Positions 1-8,475 of a stretch of DNA of 40,175 bases are shown one piece after another. The stretch lies in assembly GCA_900299255.1 (NCBI GenBank), contig OMJB01000093.1, positions 1 through 40,175 of the forward strand, in the 5' to 3' direction. The DNA comes from Sphingobacteriales bacterium. Lineage in GTDB: Bacteria > Bacteroidota > Bacteroidia > Chitinophagales > Chitinophagaceae. How positions within the stretch are numbered: the first letter of the stretch is position 1; every line of letters begins with the position of its first letter. The position numbers were made by a program, and so were the translations under genes. The notes beneath the pieces are model-generated. The model was given only the letters and a program-made list of their open reading frames with translations, searched no databases and was not told where the DNA came from.

Positions 1-1452
1 CAGCGCCACTGGGAAGTTATACCCCCTGCCCAGGTACAGGAAGTTGGCCGCATCCTTGTATATGGCAGCTATCTCCTTTATCTGCGCATCCAGGAGTAAT
101 GTTTCCTCAATTTTCCGTGGTATGTTCTCCAGTTCGTAGAGTATCTCCCGCAGCTTAGATGTGGGTATGGTACCCTTCACCATAGCCAGCTGCAGCGCTA
201 TCAGCGTTATCAGTGATATCTGTGTAGAAAAAGCTTTGGTAGATGCCACACCTATCTCAGGGCCGGCATGGGTATAAGACCCTGCATGTGCAGTACGGGC
301 TATTGATGAGCCTATAACGTTGCATATACCGTATATCAGTGCCTGCCTGTCTTTGGCCAGTGATATTGCCGCCAGCGTATCAGCAGTTTCGCCCGACTGA
401 GAAATGGCAATCACCACATCGTTTTCGTTAATGATAGGGTTGCGGTACCTGAACTCCGATGCATATTCTACCTCCACCGGCACGCGGGCCAGGTCTTCTA
501 TCAGGTATTCGCCTATCAGGCCAGAGTGCCATGATGTGCCGCAGGCTGTTACTATAAATCGTTCTGCTTTATCAATCCGGTTGATGTACTCGTTTAGTCC
601 GCCCAGCTTTATCCAGCCCTGCTGTGCATTCATGCGTCCGCGCAGCGAGTCTTCAATAGCTTTTGGCTGTTCGTAAATTTCCTTGAGCATAAAATGCTCA
701 AAGCCACCTTTCTCAATTTTCTCCAGCGAGAATTCCAGTTTTATGATTTCGGGTGATTTCTCAACGTTGCCCAGCGTTCTTATGGTATAGCTGCCGTTGC
801 GATTGATCACTGCATATTCCTGCTCCTCCAGATACACCACATTCTGAGTATATTCTATAATAGGCGATGCATCAGATGCTACAAATATTTCGTCGCTACC
901 AATGCCCAGCACCATTGGACTGCCCTTGCGGGCTGCAATAAGCTGGTCAGGATTGTTTTTATTGAGAATCACAATAGCGTATGCGCCTACCACCTGATTA
1001 AGTGCTATACGTACCGCATTGTCCAGTGTTGTATTTTCTTTCTTTTGTACCTCTTCAATCAGATTAATCAGTACTTCTGTATCTGTATCAGTACGGAAAG
1101 TATAGCCCCTCTTGGTGAGCTCCTCCTTTATAGAAGCGTAGTTTTCAATAATGCCGTTGTGTATGATAGCCAGGTCGCCTGACTGAGAAATATGCGGATG
1201 CGCATTTCGGTCGTTAGGTTCGCCATGTGTGGCCCAGCGCGTATGCCCTATGCCTATGTTTGCGGCAAAAGTTGCACCGCCCACTACAGCTTCAAGGTCT
1301 GATACCTTGCCGGCTTTTTTATAAATGCTCAGGCCATTGTTCAGTAATGCTATCCCCGCACTGTCATACCCTCTGTATTCCAGCCTTTTCAGGCCCTTGA
1401 TCAATATCGGATAAGCCTCCTTTTTACCTATATAACCTACAATGCCACACAT
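1..1452 (-). CDS. glmS: Glutamine--fructose-6-phosphate aminotransferase (isomerizing), 3' end outside window
   Basis: Makes glucosamine-6-phosphate from fructose-6-phosphate and glutamine, the first step towards UDP-GlcNAc for peptidoglycan and LPS; cytoplasmic. Reading the minus strand from the ATG at 1452 gives an open frame to the window edge with 484 codons; the family is usually about 610 residues, so roughly the last 125 are missing. The protein starts MCGIVGYIG, with Cys2 as the glutaminase nucleophile after Met removal, followed by the Ntn-amidotransferase motifs GHTRWATHG and HNGIIENY. The first SIS sugar-isomerase domain is recognisable by TACGTSWHSG and SQSGETADT. It lies 19 nt behind the DUF4270 gene on the same strand, so it is probably the distal gene of that operon. 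Identification is firm; only the far C-terminus is unseen. Confidence 0.97.
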   Translation of the reverse strand, partial: MCGIVGYIGKKEAYPILIKGLKRLEYRGYDSAGIALLNNGLSIYKKAGKVSDLEAVVGGATFAANIGIGHTRWATHGEPNDRNAHPHISQSGDLAIIHNGIIENYASIKEELTKRGYTFRTDTDTEVLINLIEEVQKKENTTLDNAVRIALNQVVGAYAIVILNKNNPDQLIAARKGSPMVLGIGSDEIFVASDASPIIEYTQNVVYLEEQEYAVINRNGSYTIRTLGNVEKSPEIIKLEFSLEKIEKGGFEHFMLKEIYEQPKAIEDSLRGRMNAQQGWIKLGGLNEYINRIDKAERFIVTACGTSWHSGLIGEYLIEDLARVPVEVEYASEFRYRNPIINENDVVIAISQSGETADTLAAISLAKDRQALIYGICNVIGSSIARTAHAGSYTHAGPEIGVASTKAFSTQISLITLIALQLAMVKGTIPTSKLREILYELENIPRKIEETLLLDAQIKEIAAIYKDAANFLYLGRGYNFPVAL

Positions 1453-1471
1453 AGATATTGAGTTATGTTGA

Positions 1472-2893
1472 TCAGTTCAATTGTGAATATACTACAAATA
1501 ATTTAGGGCGGTAGGCAGTATCAGGATAGCTTCCGCCACCCAGTACCAGGTGTGATGCTCCGTAATAGTCGCCTGTGCCATTGATGTGCAGATGCAGGGT
1601 ATCGTTATTTGATTTCAATGAATTCATGACCTCACGCGGGATATTGATAGTATATACCCACTTACCATTGATATTGTGATGGTAACCATCCAGTACACTC
1701 AGCGGAGATGTGCTGGTAACAGGCAGATAATCAGAAAGGATATAATTGAGCCCTAGCAAAGTGCCGGCAGGATAAACGCCGTTGCCAATCCCTTCCGGAT
1801 ACAGCTTTTCGGGGCCGAGGTAGGTTGTGCCAACGGAGTTGCCGTAATCGTTGAGTACAGTAAACATCAGTTCGGCTTTAGCAATAATCCCTTTAGGAAT
1901 GCTTTTCAGGCCTGGCACCACAATATCAACAGCTGCACCGGGCAGGTTCTGAATGGCTATAATGTCGTCGTTAGCCTTATTTGATTGATAAAGTGCATTC
2001 ACAGGCGCATGGCTATATGATTTGCTGATACTGTTCATATGCCCGCAGTTGTTCACATCGTGATAATATGATTCTATACGAGCACTGTCTGATGTAGAAG
2101 TATGGTAATACAGCAACACTCCTGCCTGGTTATAGATATTGTTGCCGTCCAGGCGGAAGTAAGGAATCACCTGGCCAAACTTGGTGGTATTTGCAGCACG
2201 CACGCAAATACCGTTAAAGTATTTAATAAAATCTTTGGTAAAGGTAGAGCTGCCAGCAGCCATTGAGTCAGCGGTATGAACATGGTTCCAAAATACAGGC
2301 AGCTTCAGCTTAATACGCAAACCCGGATAATTGGAAGCAATAACGTTGGTATTAAAAGAGTCAGCCAGGCTGTGCACATTTATCGTCACAGGATCACTTA
2401 ATGGATAAGTTGCATCAATTCCTTTGGTTTCGTATGAGCTATATGCAGAATCGTGACTGATGGGTTGCGTCATATAGAACGCCTGATAAGTTTGCGTTGC
2501 TGTTGTATTGGAGAGGTCGCCCATTGTATAGCCGCTATAAGGCAGTACCAGTATAGCTGAATCTATTATAGCGTCATCAAAAATACCTGCTCCGGGGTCA
2601 GCCTGAATAACCTGAAAATAGGTAGCCCCGGCCATTGTACCGAAAAAAGGATCAGTATATGTACCCACAGCCTGATTGATAGGCACGCCGCTGAAATTGG
2701 TACTGGTAACGGTTGTGTCGTCGTAATATGTATGGGTAATGCAGTTCAGGTTCACTGAATAAACGCCGATAGTATTAATAGCCGGAGAAACTTTTGAATT
2801 GATCAATACATTTTCTCTACAGCCAATACCTGTGAGCGTGGCTATAACAATAAACACCATCAGTAGTAACCGGCTGTGGGAATAATATTTCAA
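1472..2893 (-). CDS. DUF4270 family lipoprotein
   Basis: A 473-residue exported protein that I assign to DUF4270, a Bacteroidota family of unknown function. The N-terminus has a basic start, a hydrophobic stretch (residues 9-23) and a cysteine at position 25 in a TGIGC context, consistent with a lipoprotein signal although Gly at -3 is atypical. The mature part is rich in Ser, Thr and Tyr and predicted beta strands. It keeps features I associate with the family: an early GVPINQAVGTYTDPFFG stretch, a central DSAILVLPY, and a C-terminal HLVLGGGSYPDTAYRPKLFVVYS. It sits between the short GT5-like gene (38 nt upstream) and glmS (19 nt downstream) on one strand, so cotranscription is likely. This order recurs in Bacteroidota, as far as I recall, but gives no clear function. 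Confidence 0.85.
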   Translation of the reverse strand: MKYYSHSRLLLMVFIVIATLTGIGCRENVLINSKVSPAINTIGVYSVNLNCITHTYYDDTTVTSTNFSGVPINQAVGTYTDPFFGTMAGATYFQVIQADPGAGIFDDAIIDSAILVLPYSGYTMGDLSNTTATQTYQAFYMTQPISHDSAYSSYETKGIDATYPLSDPVTINVHSLADSFNTNVIASNYPGLRIKLKLPVFWNHVHTADSMAAGSSTFTKDFIKYFNGICVRAANTTKFGQVIPYFRLDGNNIYNQAGVLLYYHTSTSDSARIESYYHDVNNCGHMNSISKSYSHAPVNALYQSNKANDDIIAIQNLPGAAVDIVVPGLKSIPKGIIAKAELMFTVLNDYGNSVGTTYLGPEKLYPEGIGNGVYPAGTLLGLNYILSDYLPVTSTSPLSVLDGYHHNINGKWVYTINIPREVMNSLKSNNDTLHLHINGTGDYYGASHLVLGGGSYPDTAYRPKLFVVYSQLN

Positions 2894-2931
2894 GGCGAAA
2901 AATTTTGGATATAAAGATGGGGAAATAAATA

Positions 2932-3759
2932 CTAAGACTCTGTTAAGCTTTTATACAGCTCAAGCAAAGGAGTTACATCTTCTTTCCATTCAGGTTCGTA
3001 TTTCAGGACTTTTTTATAGCGGCTTGGTTTCAGTTCATCTACTGTTTTCTTATCCATCTTCTCTGAGCCAAATACTACAACATCAGCACTTTTTCCGCCT
3101 CCTATTGTCAGCGACTGATTGGAGCCGTCCTTGAACACATCCAGGTCTTTATCCTTAATCTCATTGCTGATGAGTGCCTTTTTCAGGAAATTAGGATTCA
3201 GCTTTTCTTTAAACTGGTTGGACTGAGCAGTGTATATGATTTTAGAGTAACCAAATACGGGTTCCTTTTTATAAGTAGTTTTCAGATAAAGGGGAATCAG
3301 CGAGGTCATCCAGCCGTGGCAATGTATAACATGCGGCGGCCAGCCGAACTTTTTAACAGTTTCCAGCGCGCTCTTGCAGAAAAAAATCATGCGCTCTCCA
3401 TTGTCATCATGGAACACATCCTGATCATCACGAAACACAGACTTGCGTTTGAAATAATCTTCGTTGTCCATGAAATAGACCTGTAGCCTGGCATTGGGCA
3501 ATGATGCCACTTTGATAATCAGCGGATAATCGTCCTTGTCTATAATTACGTTGATGCCAGATAGCCTTACTACTTCGTGCAGCCTGTGCCGGCGTTCGTT
3601 GATTACGCCAAACCGCGGCATAATAACTCTTACTTCGAGCCCCGAATCAAAAGTCTTGATAGCGAGTTTATTGAGTATATGTGCAAAATCAGTAAACTCT
3701 GTATACGGAGAAAGTTCGTTGGCAATTATTAAAACACGTTTTTTTGTGTCTGCAGGCAT
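2932..3759 (-). CDS. Short GT5 (glycogen/starch synthase N-domain)-like protein
   Basis: 275 residues resembling only the N-terminal Rossmann domain of glycogen synthase (PF08323). Recognisable pieces are KRVLIIANELSPY at the start, EVRVIMPRFGVINERRH and HVIHCHGWMTSLIPLYLK, the last matching the family HxHDW segment. Full GlgA is about 480 residues with a second GT-B domain that is absent here, and the N-terminal K-x-G-G-L nucleotide-sugar loop is replaced by TEFTDFAHIL. Glycogen synthesis by this protein alone is therefore unlikely; it may be a binding or regulatory protein. Databases often label it glycogen synthase. It is the first gene of the probable operon with DUF4270 and glmS and is divergent from panC, with a promoter-like box upstream. 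Confidence 0.8.
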   Translation of the reverse strand: MPADTKKRVLIIANELSPYTEFTDFAHILNKLAIKTFDSGLEVRVIMPRFGVINERRHRLHEVVRLSGINVIIDKDDYPLIIKVASLPNARLQVYFMDNEDYFKRKSVFRDDQDVFHDDNGERMIFFCKSALETVKKFGWPPHVIHCHGWMTSLIPLYLKTTYKKEPVFGYSKIIYTAQSNQFKEKLNPNFLKKALISNEIKDKDLDVFKDGSNQSLTIGGGKSADVVVFGSEKMDKKTVDELKPSRYKKVLKYEPEWKEDVTPLLELYKSLTES

Positions 3760-3804
3760 TTATTCAGGAATTAATTATTGTGACAATAAAATTGAAATAG
3801 TCTG

Positions 3805-3831
3805 CAAAATTACGAAAATATTGAATTCCAA
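3805..3831 (-). promoter_or_regulatory. Bacteroidota-type promoter for the GT5-like/DUF4270/glmS operon
   Basis: On the minus strand, TAATTTTG (3812 to 3805) matches the Bacteroidota -7 consensus TAnnTTTG exactly. A TTG at 3831-3829 lies 16 nt upstream, slightly short of the usual -33 spacing. Transcription would begin near 3798, about 40 nt before the ATG at 3759. The assignment rests on consensus matching only. Confidence 0.5.
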
Positions 3832-3834
3832 CCG

Positions 3835-3841
3835 TACTTTG
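3835..3841 (+). promoter_or_regulatory. Possible -7 element for panC
   Basis: TACTTTG lies 25 nt before the panC ATG. It matches TAnnTTTG with one spacer base missing, and no good -33 TTG precedes it at the proper distance. The same heptamer occurs on the minus strand at 40146-40152, 18 nt ahead of the carbonic-anhydrase-like gene, which suggests a local variant of the box. Weak on its own. Confidence 0.3.
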
Positions 3842-3866
3842 CAGCCCGTTAGGGTAAATTAGTTGT

Positions 3867-4712
3867 ATGGTTATCTTTAAATACGCAGTTGAATTAAATA
3901 AATACATATCTGCCCGGCGCGCAAATGGTGCTCAGATAGGCTTTGTGCCTACTATGGGCGCACTGCACGAGGGGCATATTTCACTGATAGGGAAAGCAAA
4001 AGCGGATAACACGCTTGTTATATGTAGTATTTTTGTAAATCCAACCCAGTTCGATGACAAAAGTGATTTCGAAAAATACCCTGTAACTACAGAGGATGAT
4101 ATTGAACAACTGATTGATGCCGGATGCGATGTATTGTTTATACCGTCGGTTGATGAAATGTATCCGGGCGGTGTGTCCTCCGTTCGTGGATATGATTTTG
4201 GGTACCTGGAGCAACTGCTGGAAGGCCTACAGCGGCCGGGGCATTTTCATGGCGTAGGGCAGATTGTGGGCAGGTTGCTTGAAATTGTGGAACCCCAGTT
4301 TTTATACCTGGGGCAGAAGGACTACCAGCAATGCATGGTAATCACAAAACTGGTTGCAATGATGGGACTGTATGAGCTGAAAGTAGTTATTTGCCCTACA
4401 GTGCGCGAACCGGACGGACTTGCCATGAGTTCAAGAAACCGGAGGCTCACAGAAACACAGCGTGCAAGGGCCGGTGTAATATACCAGTGCCTTGTGTCGA
4501 TCGAATCAAAGCGTGATACATCTGATTTCAGTGTTGTTCAGAAAGAGTGCATGGAGCTGCTTGTAGCCAAAGGTTTTGTGGTAGATTATGTGGCGCTGGC
4601 GCACGCCCGCACGCTGCAGCCTGCAGGTAACTATCTGAAAGGAGAACCTATGGTTGCACTGATAGCTGCCCGCATAGGCGAAATAAGGTTGATAGATAAT
4701 ATGGTTTTCTAA
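3867..4712 (+). CDS. panC: Pantoate--beta-alanine ligase (pantothenate synthetase)
   Basis: Joins pantoate and beta-alanine with ATP to form pantothenate, the precursor of coenzyme A; cytoplasmic. The 281-residue length is normal. Family motifs are all visible: FVPTMGALHEGH at about residues 26-37 (the HIGH-type adenylylation motif is HEGH, 34-37), SIFVNPTQF, the pantoate-binding LYLGQKDYQQC near 147-157, and the KMSKS-like MSSRNRRL. The expected GIGEIRLIDN C-terminus appears as RIGEIRLIDN. panD is not adjacent. The gene is divergent from the GT5-like gene, and the ROK kinase starts 16 nt after its stop, so the two are probably one transcript. Confidence 0.97.
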   Translation: MVIFKYAVELNKYISARRANGAQIGFVPTMGALHEGHISLIGKAKADNTLVICSIFVNPTQFDDKSDFEKYPVTTEDDIEQLIDAGCDVLFIPSVDEMYPGGVSSVRGYDFGYLEQLLEGLQRPGHFHGVGQIVGRLLEIVEPQFLYLGQKDYQQCMVITKLVAMMGLYELKVVICPTVREPDGLAMSSRNRRLTETQRARAGVIYQCLVSIESKRDTSDFSVVQKECMELLVAKGFVVDYVALAHARTLQPAGNYLKGEPMVALIAARIGEIRLIDNMVF

Positions 4713-4728
4713 AATTAATGCCACCAGA

Positions 4729-5673
4729 ATGAACGAACCTTTAGCATTAGGCATAGACATAGGAGGGACCAATACCGCTTACGGTTTTGTGAACAGGAGA
4801 GGTGAGATTATTTCCAAGGGCAGTATCTCCACCCTGGGGCATGAAAACCCCGCTGCATACATGAAAGCACTTGGGGCGGCATTGCTTCCCGAGATAGAGC
4901 GATATGAAAAAGAAAATGTTATCGGAACAGGCATTGGTGCTCCCAATGGTAATTTCTTTACCGGCAATATCATTTTTGCGCCCAACCTCCCCTGGAAGGG
5001 CATTGTGATACCGATGGCAGAAATGGCCGAAGAAACATTGGGTATCAAAGCAGTACTCACCAACGATGCTAATGCTGCTGCTATTGGCGAAATGATGTAT
5101 GGTGCTGCCAAGGGTATGAAAGATTTTATACTCGTTACGTTAGGTACCGGCGTAGGAAGTGGCTTTGTTGCCAATGGGCAGCTGATATACGGCCATGATG
5201 GCTTTGCCGGCGAGCTGGGCCATGTCATTGCCATCAGAAACGGAAGGCAGTGTGGCTGCGGCCGGCGCGGCTGCCTCGAGGCATACACCTCTGCAACAGG
5301 CATAGTTCAGACAGTGAATGAATGGCTAAGTGAACGAACCGATGAAACAGTATTGAGGGCCAGCAACGGAGCTTTAACAGCAAAGATGATTTTTGAAGCT
5401 GCGGAGCGTGGCGATGCCTTTGCCCGTGAATTGTTTGATTATACAGCAAAAATCTTGGGGCAAACACTTGCCGACACCGTAGCTATTACTTCTCCTGAAG
5501 CGATTATTTTCTTCGGTGGCCTGGCAAAAGCCGGAGACCTGTTATTGCCCGCTGTAAAAAAATACATGGAAGCCAACCTGCTCAATATCTATCAGAACAA
5601 AGTGGCTATTCTGCAATCAGCCCTGCCCGATGCCGATGCAGCTATACTGGGAGCGAGTGCGCTGGTGTGGTAG
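4729..5673 (+). CDS. ROK family sugar kinase (glucokinase-like)
   Basis: A 314-residue ATP-dependent hexose kinase of the ROK family, most likely glucokinase. The N-terminal phosphate-binding loop is GIDIGGTNTAYGF (residues 8-20). The catalytic Asp is D113 in LTNDANAAA, followed by LVTLGTGVGSGF. The ROK zinc site is complete: H165 with C175, C177 and C182 in QCGCGRRGCLEAY. Without a DNA-binding N-terminal domain it is an enzyme rather than a NagC/XylR-type repressor. It follows panC by 16 nt. Substrate (glucose, N-acetylmannosamine or another hexose) cannot be fixed from sequence, so I give no symbol. Confidence 0.92.
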   Translation: MNEPLALGIDIGGTNTAYGFVNRRGEIISKGSISTLGHENPAAYMKALGAALLPEIERYEKENVIGTGIGAPNGNFFTGNIIFAPNLPWKGIVIPMAEMAEETLGIKAVLTNDANAAAIGEMMYGAAKGMKDFILVTLGTGVGSGFVANGQLIYGHDGFAGELGHVIAIRNGRQCGCGRRGCLEAYTSATGIVQTVNEWLSERTDETVLRASNGALTAKMIFEAAERGDAFARELFDYTAKILGQTLADTVAITSPEAIIFFGGLAKAGDLLLPAVKKYMEANLLNIYQNKVAILQSALPDADAAILGASALVW

Positions 5674-5734
5674 TAGGGAGTGCAAAAAAATAAAAGGTAC
5701 GTTCTTAGAGATAACACAAAACAAATAGTTTGAT

Positions 5735-6061
5735 TTAATCAACCAGTTGTCTGAATTTTTCTTTGAATAAACTTATTTCTGTAGCAGATAGTATACCCAA
5801 TTCAGTAATTGCGTCTTCTTTCTTCAGCGTTACAATCCGATCATTTTTGAGAACGGAAGCAACACGCAGATGATTAGAAGAGTTAGGCTTCAGAATCATC
5901 TCAAATTCACCATCCTTATCTGACAATACTGAGCTGATTGCACAAAGAATTAAATCGCGGTATTTATCTTTTGTGGTTGCAACAACAAGTGCAGGGCGTA
6001 CTTTTACATTATTTAATTCTGCAAAGGGGAAAGGGATAAGAACAATTGTACCTGTTTTCAT
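5735..6061 (-). CDS. PemK/MazF-type endoribonuclease toxin
   Basis: A 108-residue protein of the PemK/MazF toxin family, which cleaves mRNA until neutralised by its antitoxin. It begins TGTIVLIPFPFAELNNVKVRPALVV: the PFPF strand and RPALVV (R22) are the family's N-terminal signature, and CAISS (40-44) occupies the position of the second active-site strand. The near C-terminal SATEISLFKEKFRQL is the usual closing helix. Its ATG overlaps the stop of the upstream small gene by 4 nt (ATGA), the typical antitoxin-toxin arrangement. It converges on the ROK kinase gene with about 60 nt between. Confidence 0.9.
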   Translation of the reverse strand: MKTGTIVLIPFPFAELNNVKVRPALVVATTKDKYRDLILCAISSVLSDKDGEFEMILKPNSSNHLRVASVLKNDRIVTLKKEDAITELGILSATEISLFKEKFRQLVD

Positions 6062-6285
6062 TTTTTTGGTTTTGGCAGATAGTCCTGATAAATATCTTCA
6101 CTGGGGTTATCCCAAAATCCGAACCCGGCATTATTTGTACCAAAATTACGCAGATGAATTTCTTCTGTTTCAGAGTTAGTCAACTCTTCTACAAAAGTTA
6201 TGATCACCTTGTACTTTTTTTTCTCGTTTATTGCATCTGTAAGGAGGATGTTTTTCCCGTCGTATATTCCTGTTACTGACAGCAT
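6058..6285 (-). CDS. Antitoxin partner of the PemK/MazF-type toxin
   Basis: A 75-residue acidic protein immediately upstream of, and translationally coupled by a 4-nt overlap to, the toxin gene. It starts with a short beta-hairpin-like segment (VTGIYDGKNILL), and the C-terminal part carries the sequence FWDNPSEDIYQDYLPKPKK, resembling toxin-binding tails of small Bacteroidota antitoxins. I do not recognise a standard DNA-binding fold with certainty. The function is assigned from position, size and overlap. Autoregulation would be expected for the pair, but no operator could be identified upstream. Confidence 0.75.
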   Translation of the reverse strand: MLSVTGIYDGKNILLTDAINEKKKYKVIITFVEELTNSETEEIHLRNFGTNNAGFGFWDNPSEDIYQDYLPKPKK

Positions 6286-6540
6286 ATCTGGTAGTCTTAA
6301 TGTAAATTTAGTTCTTTTTTAAGTTCTAGAGTAACCTTTTATCGAATACATGCGCAACCCAAAGGGCGCTGCGGTTGTGGGTATTGGATTTCTTGTGCTT
6401 TATGGTAAGGTTACAAGTTGCAAATTGTATGCACGTATTAGCAATCTGGCAGCCGAAGAGGTACTCGGCACATGCACAACCGGCTCGGAGAGGAGGCTCT
6501 TCTGGAGCAAGAAATTAAAAGGTTGCACGATGTCAATTTA

Positions 6541-7959
6541 TCAGTTCAACAAATGCGGCCGCTCTCTGTATACCTTCCATACAAACTCGCCAAACAGGGT
6601 ATTTGCCCATGCAAACCAAGGGCGGGTATATTTTGAGGCATCATCTTTATGAAACGTTTCGTGCATGAAGCCGGTGCCGGCATGGCTGCGCTGCAGCATT
6701 TCCAGGCATAGTTTTATCTCTTTGTCGTCGGTGCTGGTGATACCGCGCATGGCTATGCTCAGCGGCCATATATTGTCCACCCCTGCATGAGGGCCGCCTA
6801 TACCTTCACCTGCTTTGCCTTTAAAGAAGAAGGGGTTTTCGTTAGAGAGTACATACCTGCGGGTGTTCTTGTAAACAGGGTCTTTGTCCATCTCTGGTAC
6901 CAGATAGGGAAGTGAGAGCAAAGAGGGTATATTGGCATCGTCCATCAGGTTGTGGCTGCCGTAGCCATTCACCTCATAAGCAAATATCTTCCCGAAATTC
7001 CGGGTCTCTATTTTTGCATCATTATCAATACCCGTCACTATCTGTGTCATCAGCGACTCTATAGCGTGCCCGTCCAGGCCGGCTTTAACAGCATCTGAGA
7101 TTGACTGCATCTGCCCCAGGCTGGCAAAGGCAAATAAATTACTGGCCACCAGAAAGGGGTATATGGTGGCATCATCGCTGGGCCGGAACATAGAACAGAT
7201 CATGCCATTGGGGCTTACCGGATATCCATAGCCGCCCAGTGGCACACTATCGGTAGCGTATTCCGTTTTGCGCATAAAGCTGTAGGGCCCCTTGCCATCA
7301 AATCGCTGTTGCTCTTTAAAGGTCTTCAGCACCAGCTTCATTGCGTCCACCCATTGGGCATCAAATGGAGATGTGTCTCCTGTTTCCTTCCAGTAGCCAT
7401 GTGCCAGCCTTATGGGGTAGCACAGGCTGTCTATTTCCCATTTGCGCTCATGAATGCCCGGCTGCATAGCAGTATTGTCATGGCTCCATTCGCTCTTCTT
7501 ACGTTCGTTTTTATAAAAGGCATTGGCATAGGGGTCTTTAAGTATACAGCGTGTTTGCCGGTTAATAACGCCCTTTATCAGATTTCTCAGTGCCTCATCC
7601 TCTTTGCACAGCCGCAGGTACGGCCACACCTGTGCCGACGAATCCCTAAGCCACATGGCATCAATATCTCCGGTTATCACATAGGTATCAGGCCTGCCAT
7701 CTATCATTTCAAAGTCCACGGTGGTATCCAGTGTATTGGGGAAGCAGTTCTCAAACATCCAGGCCAGTTCCTTGTTGCCTATGTTGGCCTTTATCTCCGC
7801 TATCAGTTTTTCTACCGCAGGGCTTTTGAAGTTGCGGCCTTGCTCGGGAACCCTTACAACAGGAAAAGAGTTATCAGAGCTCCATGCTTTTATATAGGGT
7901 GCCAGTAAAATTGCCGAAGTGGCAAGCGAGGTTTGCTGTACAAATTTCCGTCTGTTCAT
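6541..7959 (-). CDS. Glycoside hydrolase family 125 (exo-alpha-1,6-mannosidase family)
   Basis: A 472-residue GH125 enzyme (formerly DUF1237); characterised members release terminal mannose from alpha-1,6 linkages. The N-terminus MNRRKFVQQTS plus a hydrophobic stretch to about residue 20 resembles a twin-arginine signal, implying export after folding. Conserved blocks are TGDIDAMWLRDSSAQVWPY (97-114), SEWSHDN (157-162), CSMFRPSDDA (255-264) and WANTLFGEFVWKVY (about 451-464). By comparison with the family I infer D262 or D263 as the catalytic acid and E458 as the base. There are no SusC/SusD or other glycosidase genes beside it, so it is not part of a visible utilisation locus. Confidence 0.92.
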   Translation of the reverse strand: MNRRKFVQQTSLATSAILLAPYIKAWSSDNSFPVVRVPEQGRNFKSPAVEKLIAEIKANIGNKELAWMFENCFPNTLDTTVDFEMIDGRPDTYVITGDIDAMWLRDSSAQVWPYLRLCKEDEALRNLIKGVINRQTRCILKDPYANAFYKNERKKSEWSHDNTAMQPGIHERKWEIDSLCYPIRLAHGYWKETGDTSPFDAQWVDAMKLVLKTFKEQQRFDGKGPYSFMRKTEYATDSVPLGGYGYPVSPNGMICSMFRPSDDATIYPFLVASNLFAFASLGQMQSISDAVKAGLDGHAIESLMTQIVTGIDNDAKIETRNFGKIFAYEVNGYGSHNLMDDANIPSLLSLPYLVPEMDKDPVYKNTRRYVLSNENPFFFKGKAGEGIGGPHAGVDNIWPLSIAMRGITSTDDKEIKLCLEMLQRSHAGTGFMHETFHKDDASKYTRPWFAWANTLFGEFVWKVYRERPHLLN

Positions 7960-8221
7960 AGTAGCATATCTAAACTGCTATAAATCTATTCATTATTTAC
8001 AACATAGCGTGTGATAGCATCACTCCATTATACTGTTTTTTAAACAACAGCCTGCAACACAGGCTGCACCATAAAAATAAAGCACCGGGGTAGGGCCTGT
8101 TGTTCAGGGATACAATGATTTTCTTACGTGAAGTAGTAGGATGGGAAATAGAACCGTTTGGACAACAATTCTTGCCACAAATTGTTGCACACTTACGGCG
8201 TGCAACACATATTTTTTGTGT

Positions 8222-8298
8222 GCAGGCTACAAAGCTTATGTTCCGATGGAGCAATGGCTGGCTATGTGCCACCTGGGTGCCTGAATGGCATAAGGCCT
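8222..8298. repeat. 77-nt dispersed intergenic repeat, copy 1
   Basis: Aligned by eye without gaps to 11704-11780, it agrees at 62 of 77 positions, and at 38 of the first 41. It contains the hairpin TGTTCC-GAT-GGAGCA (8239-8253), with one G-U pair if transcribed. Most differences from copy 2 are transitions. Both copies have the same orientation and together bracket the SprB-repeat gene. Confidence 0.8.
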
Positions 8299-8400
8299 GC
8301 TACGGCTGGGTTGTGGTATCAAATCAGTATGCGGAATCGCTTAATGATCCAGAAATAACCAGAGCTGAAGAAAATGGCACCTGATATACATGCTTGAAGT

Positions 8401-8437
8401 AAAACAGAGGCCGCCTCAAAATGAACTGAGACGGCCT
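8401..8437 (-). terminator. Intrinsic terminator of the SprB-repeat gene
   Basis: Read on the minus strand, AGGCCGTCTC pairs with GAGGCGGCCT (10-bp stem, one U-G wobble, 10-nt loop), followed by a T-rich CTGTTTT. It lies about 40 nt past the stop codon at 8476. Confidence 0.75.
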
Positions 8438-8475
8438 GATATCTAACGGCGCAGCTGTACTTAAACAGCTGTCTG

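Larger units (their letters stand above)
7960..8475. other. 516-nt intergenic region with hairpins, a dispersed repeat and a terminator
   Basis: No convincing gene. It holds an inverted repeat GTTGCAC/GTGCAAC (8184-8190 and 8200-8206), a following ACACA/TGTGT pair, one copy of the 77-nt repeat (8222-8298) and the terminator at 8401-8437. Short open frames on both strands lack family resemblance. Confidence 0.6.

Noticed and set aside
2932-3759. Annotation as a working glycogen synthase (glgA)
   Set aside because: The C-terminal GT-B domain and the K-x-G-G-L loop are missing, so catalysis is not supported.
6350-6652. A 100-residue plus-strand open frame
   Set aside because: Its second half is antisense to the conserved C-terminus of the GH125 gene, and it has no recognisable domain; the upstream 6286-6540 shows no other gene signal.
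8100-8384. A 94-residue open frame containing RWSNGW, resembling the end of an open frame at 11300-11782
   Set aside because: The shared peptide comes from the 77-nt repeat. Differences between copies fall often on first codon positions and are mostly transitions, and the second frame runs antisense through the SprB-repeat gene start, so protein conservation is unlikely.
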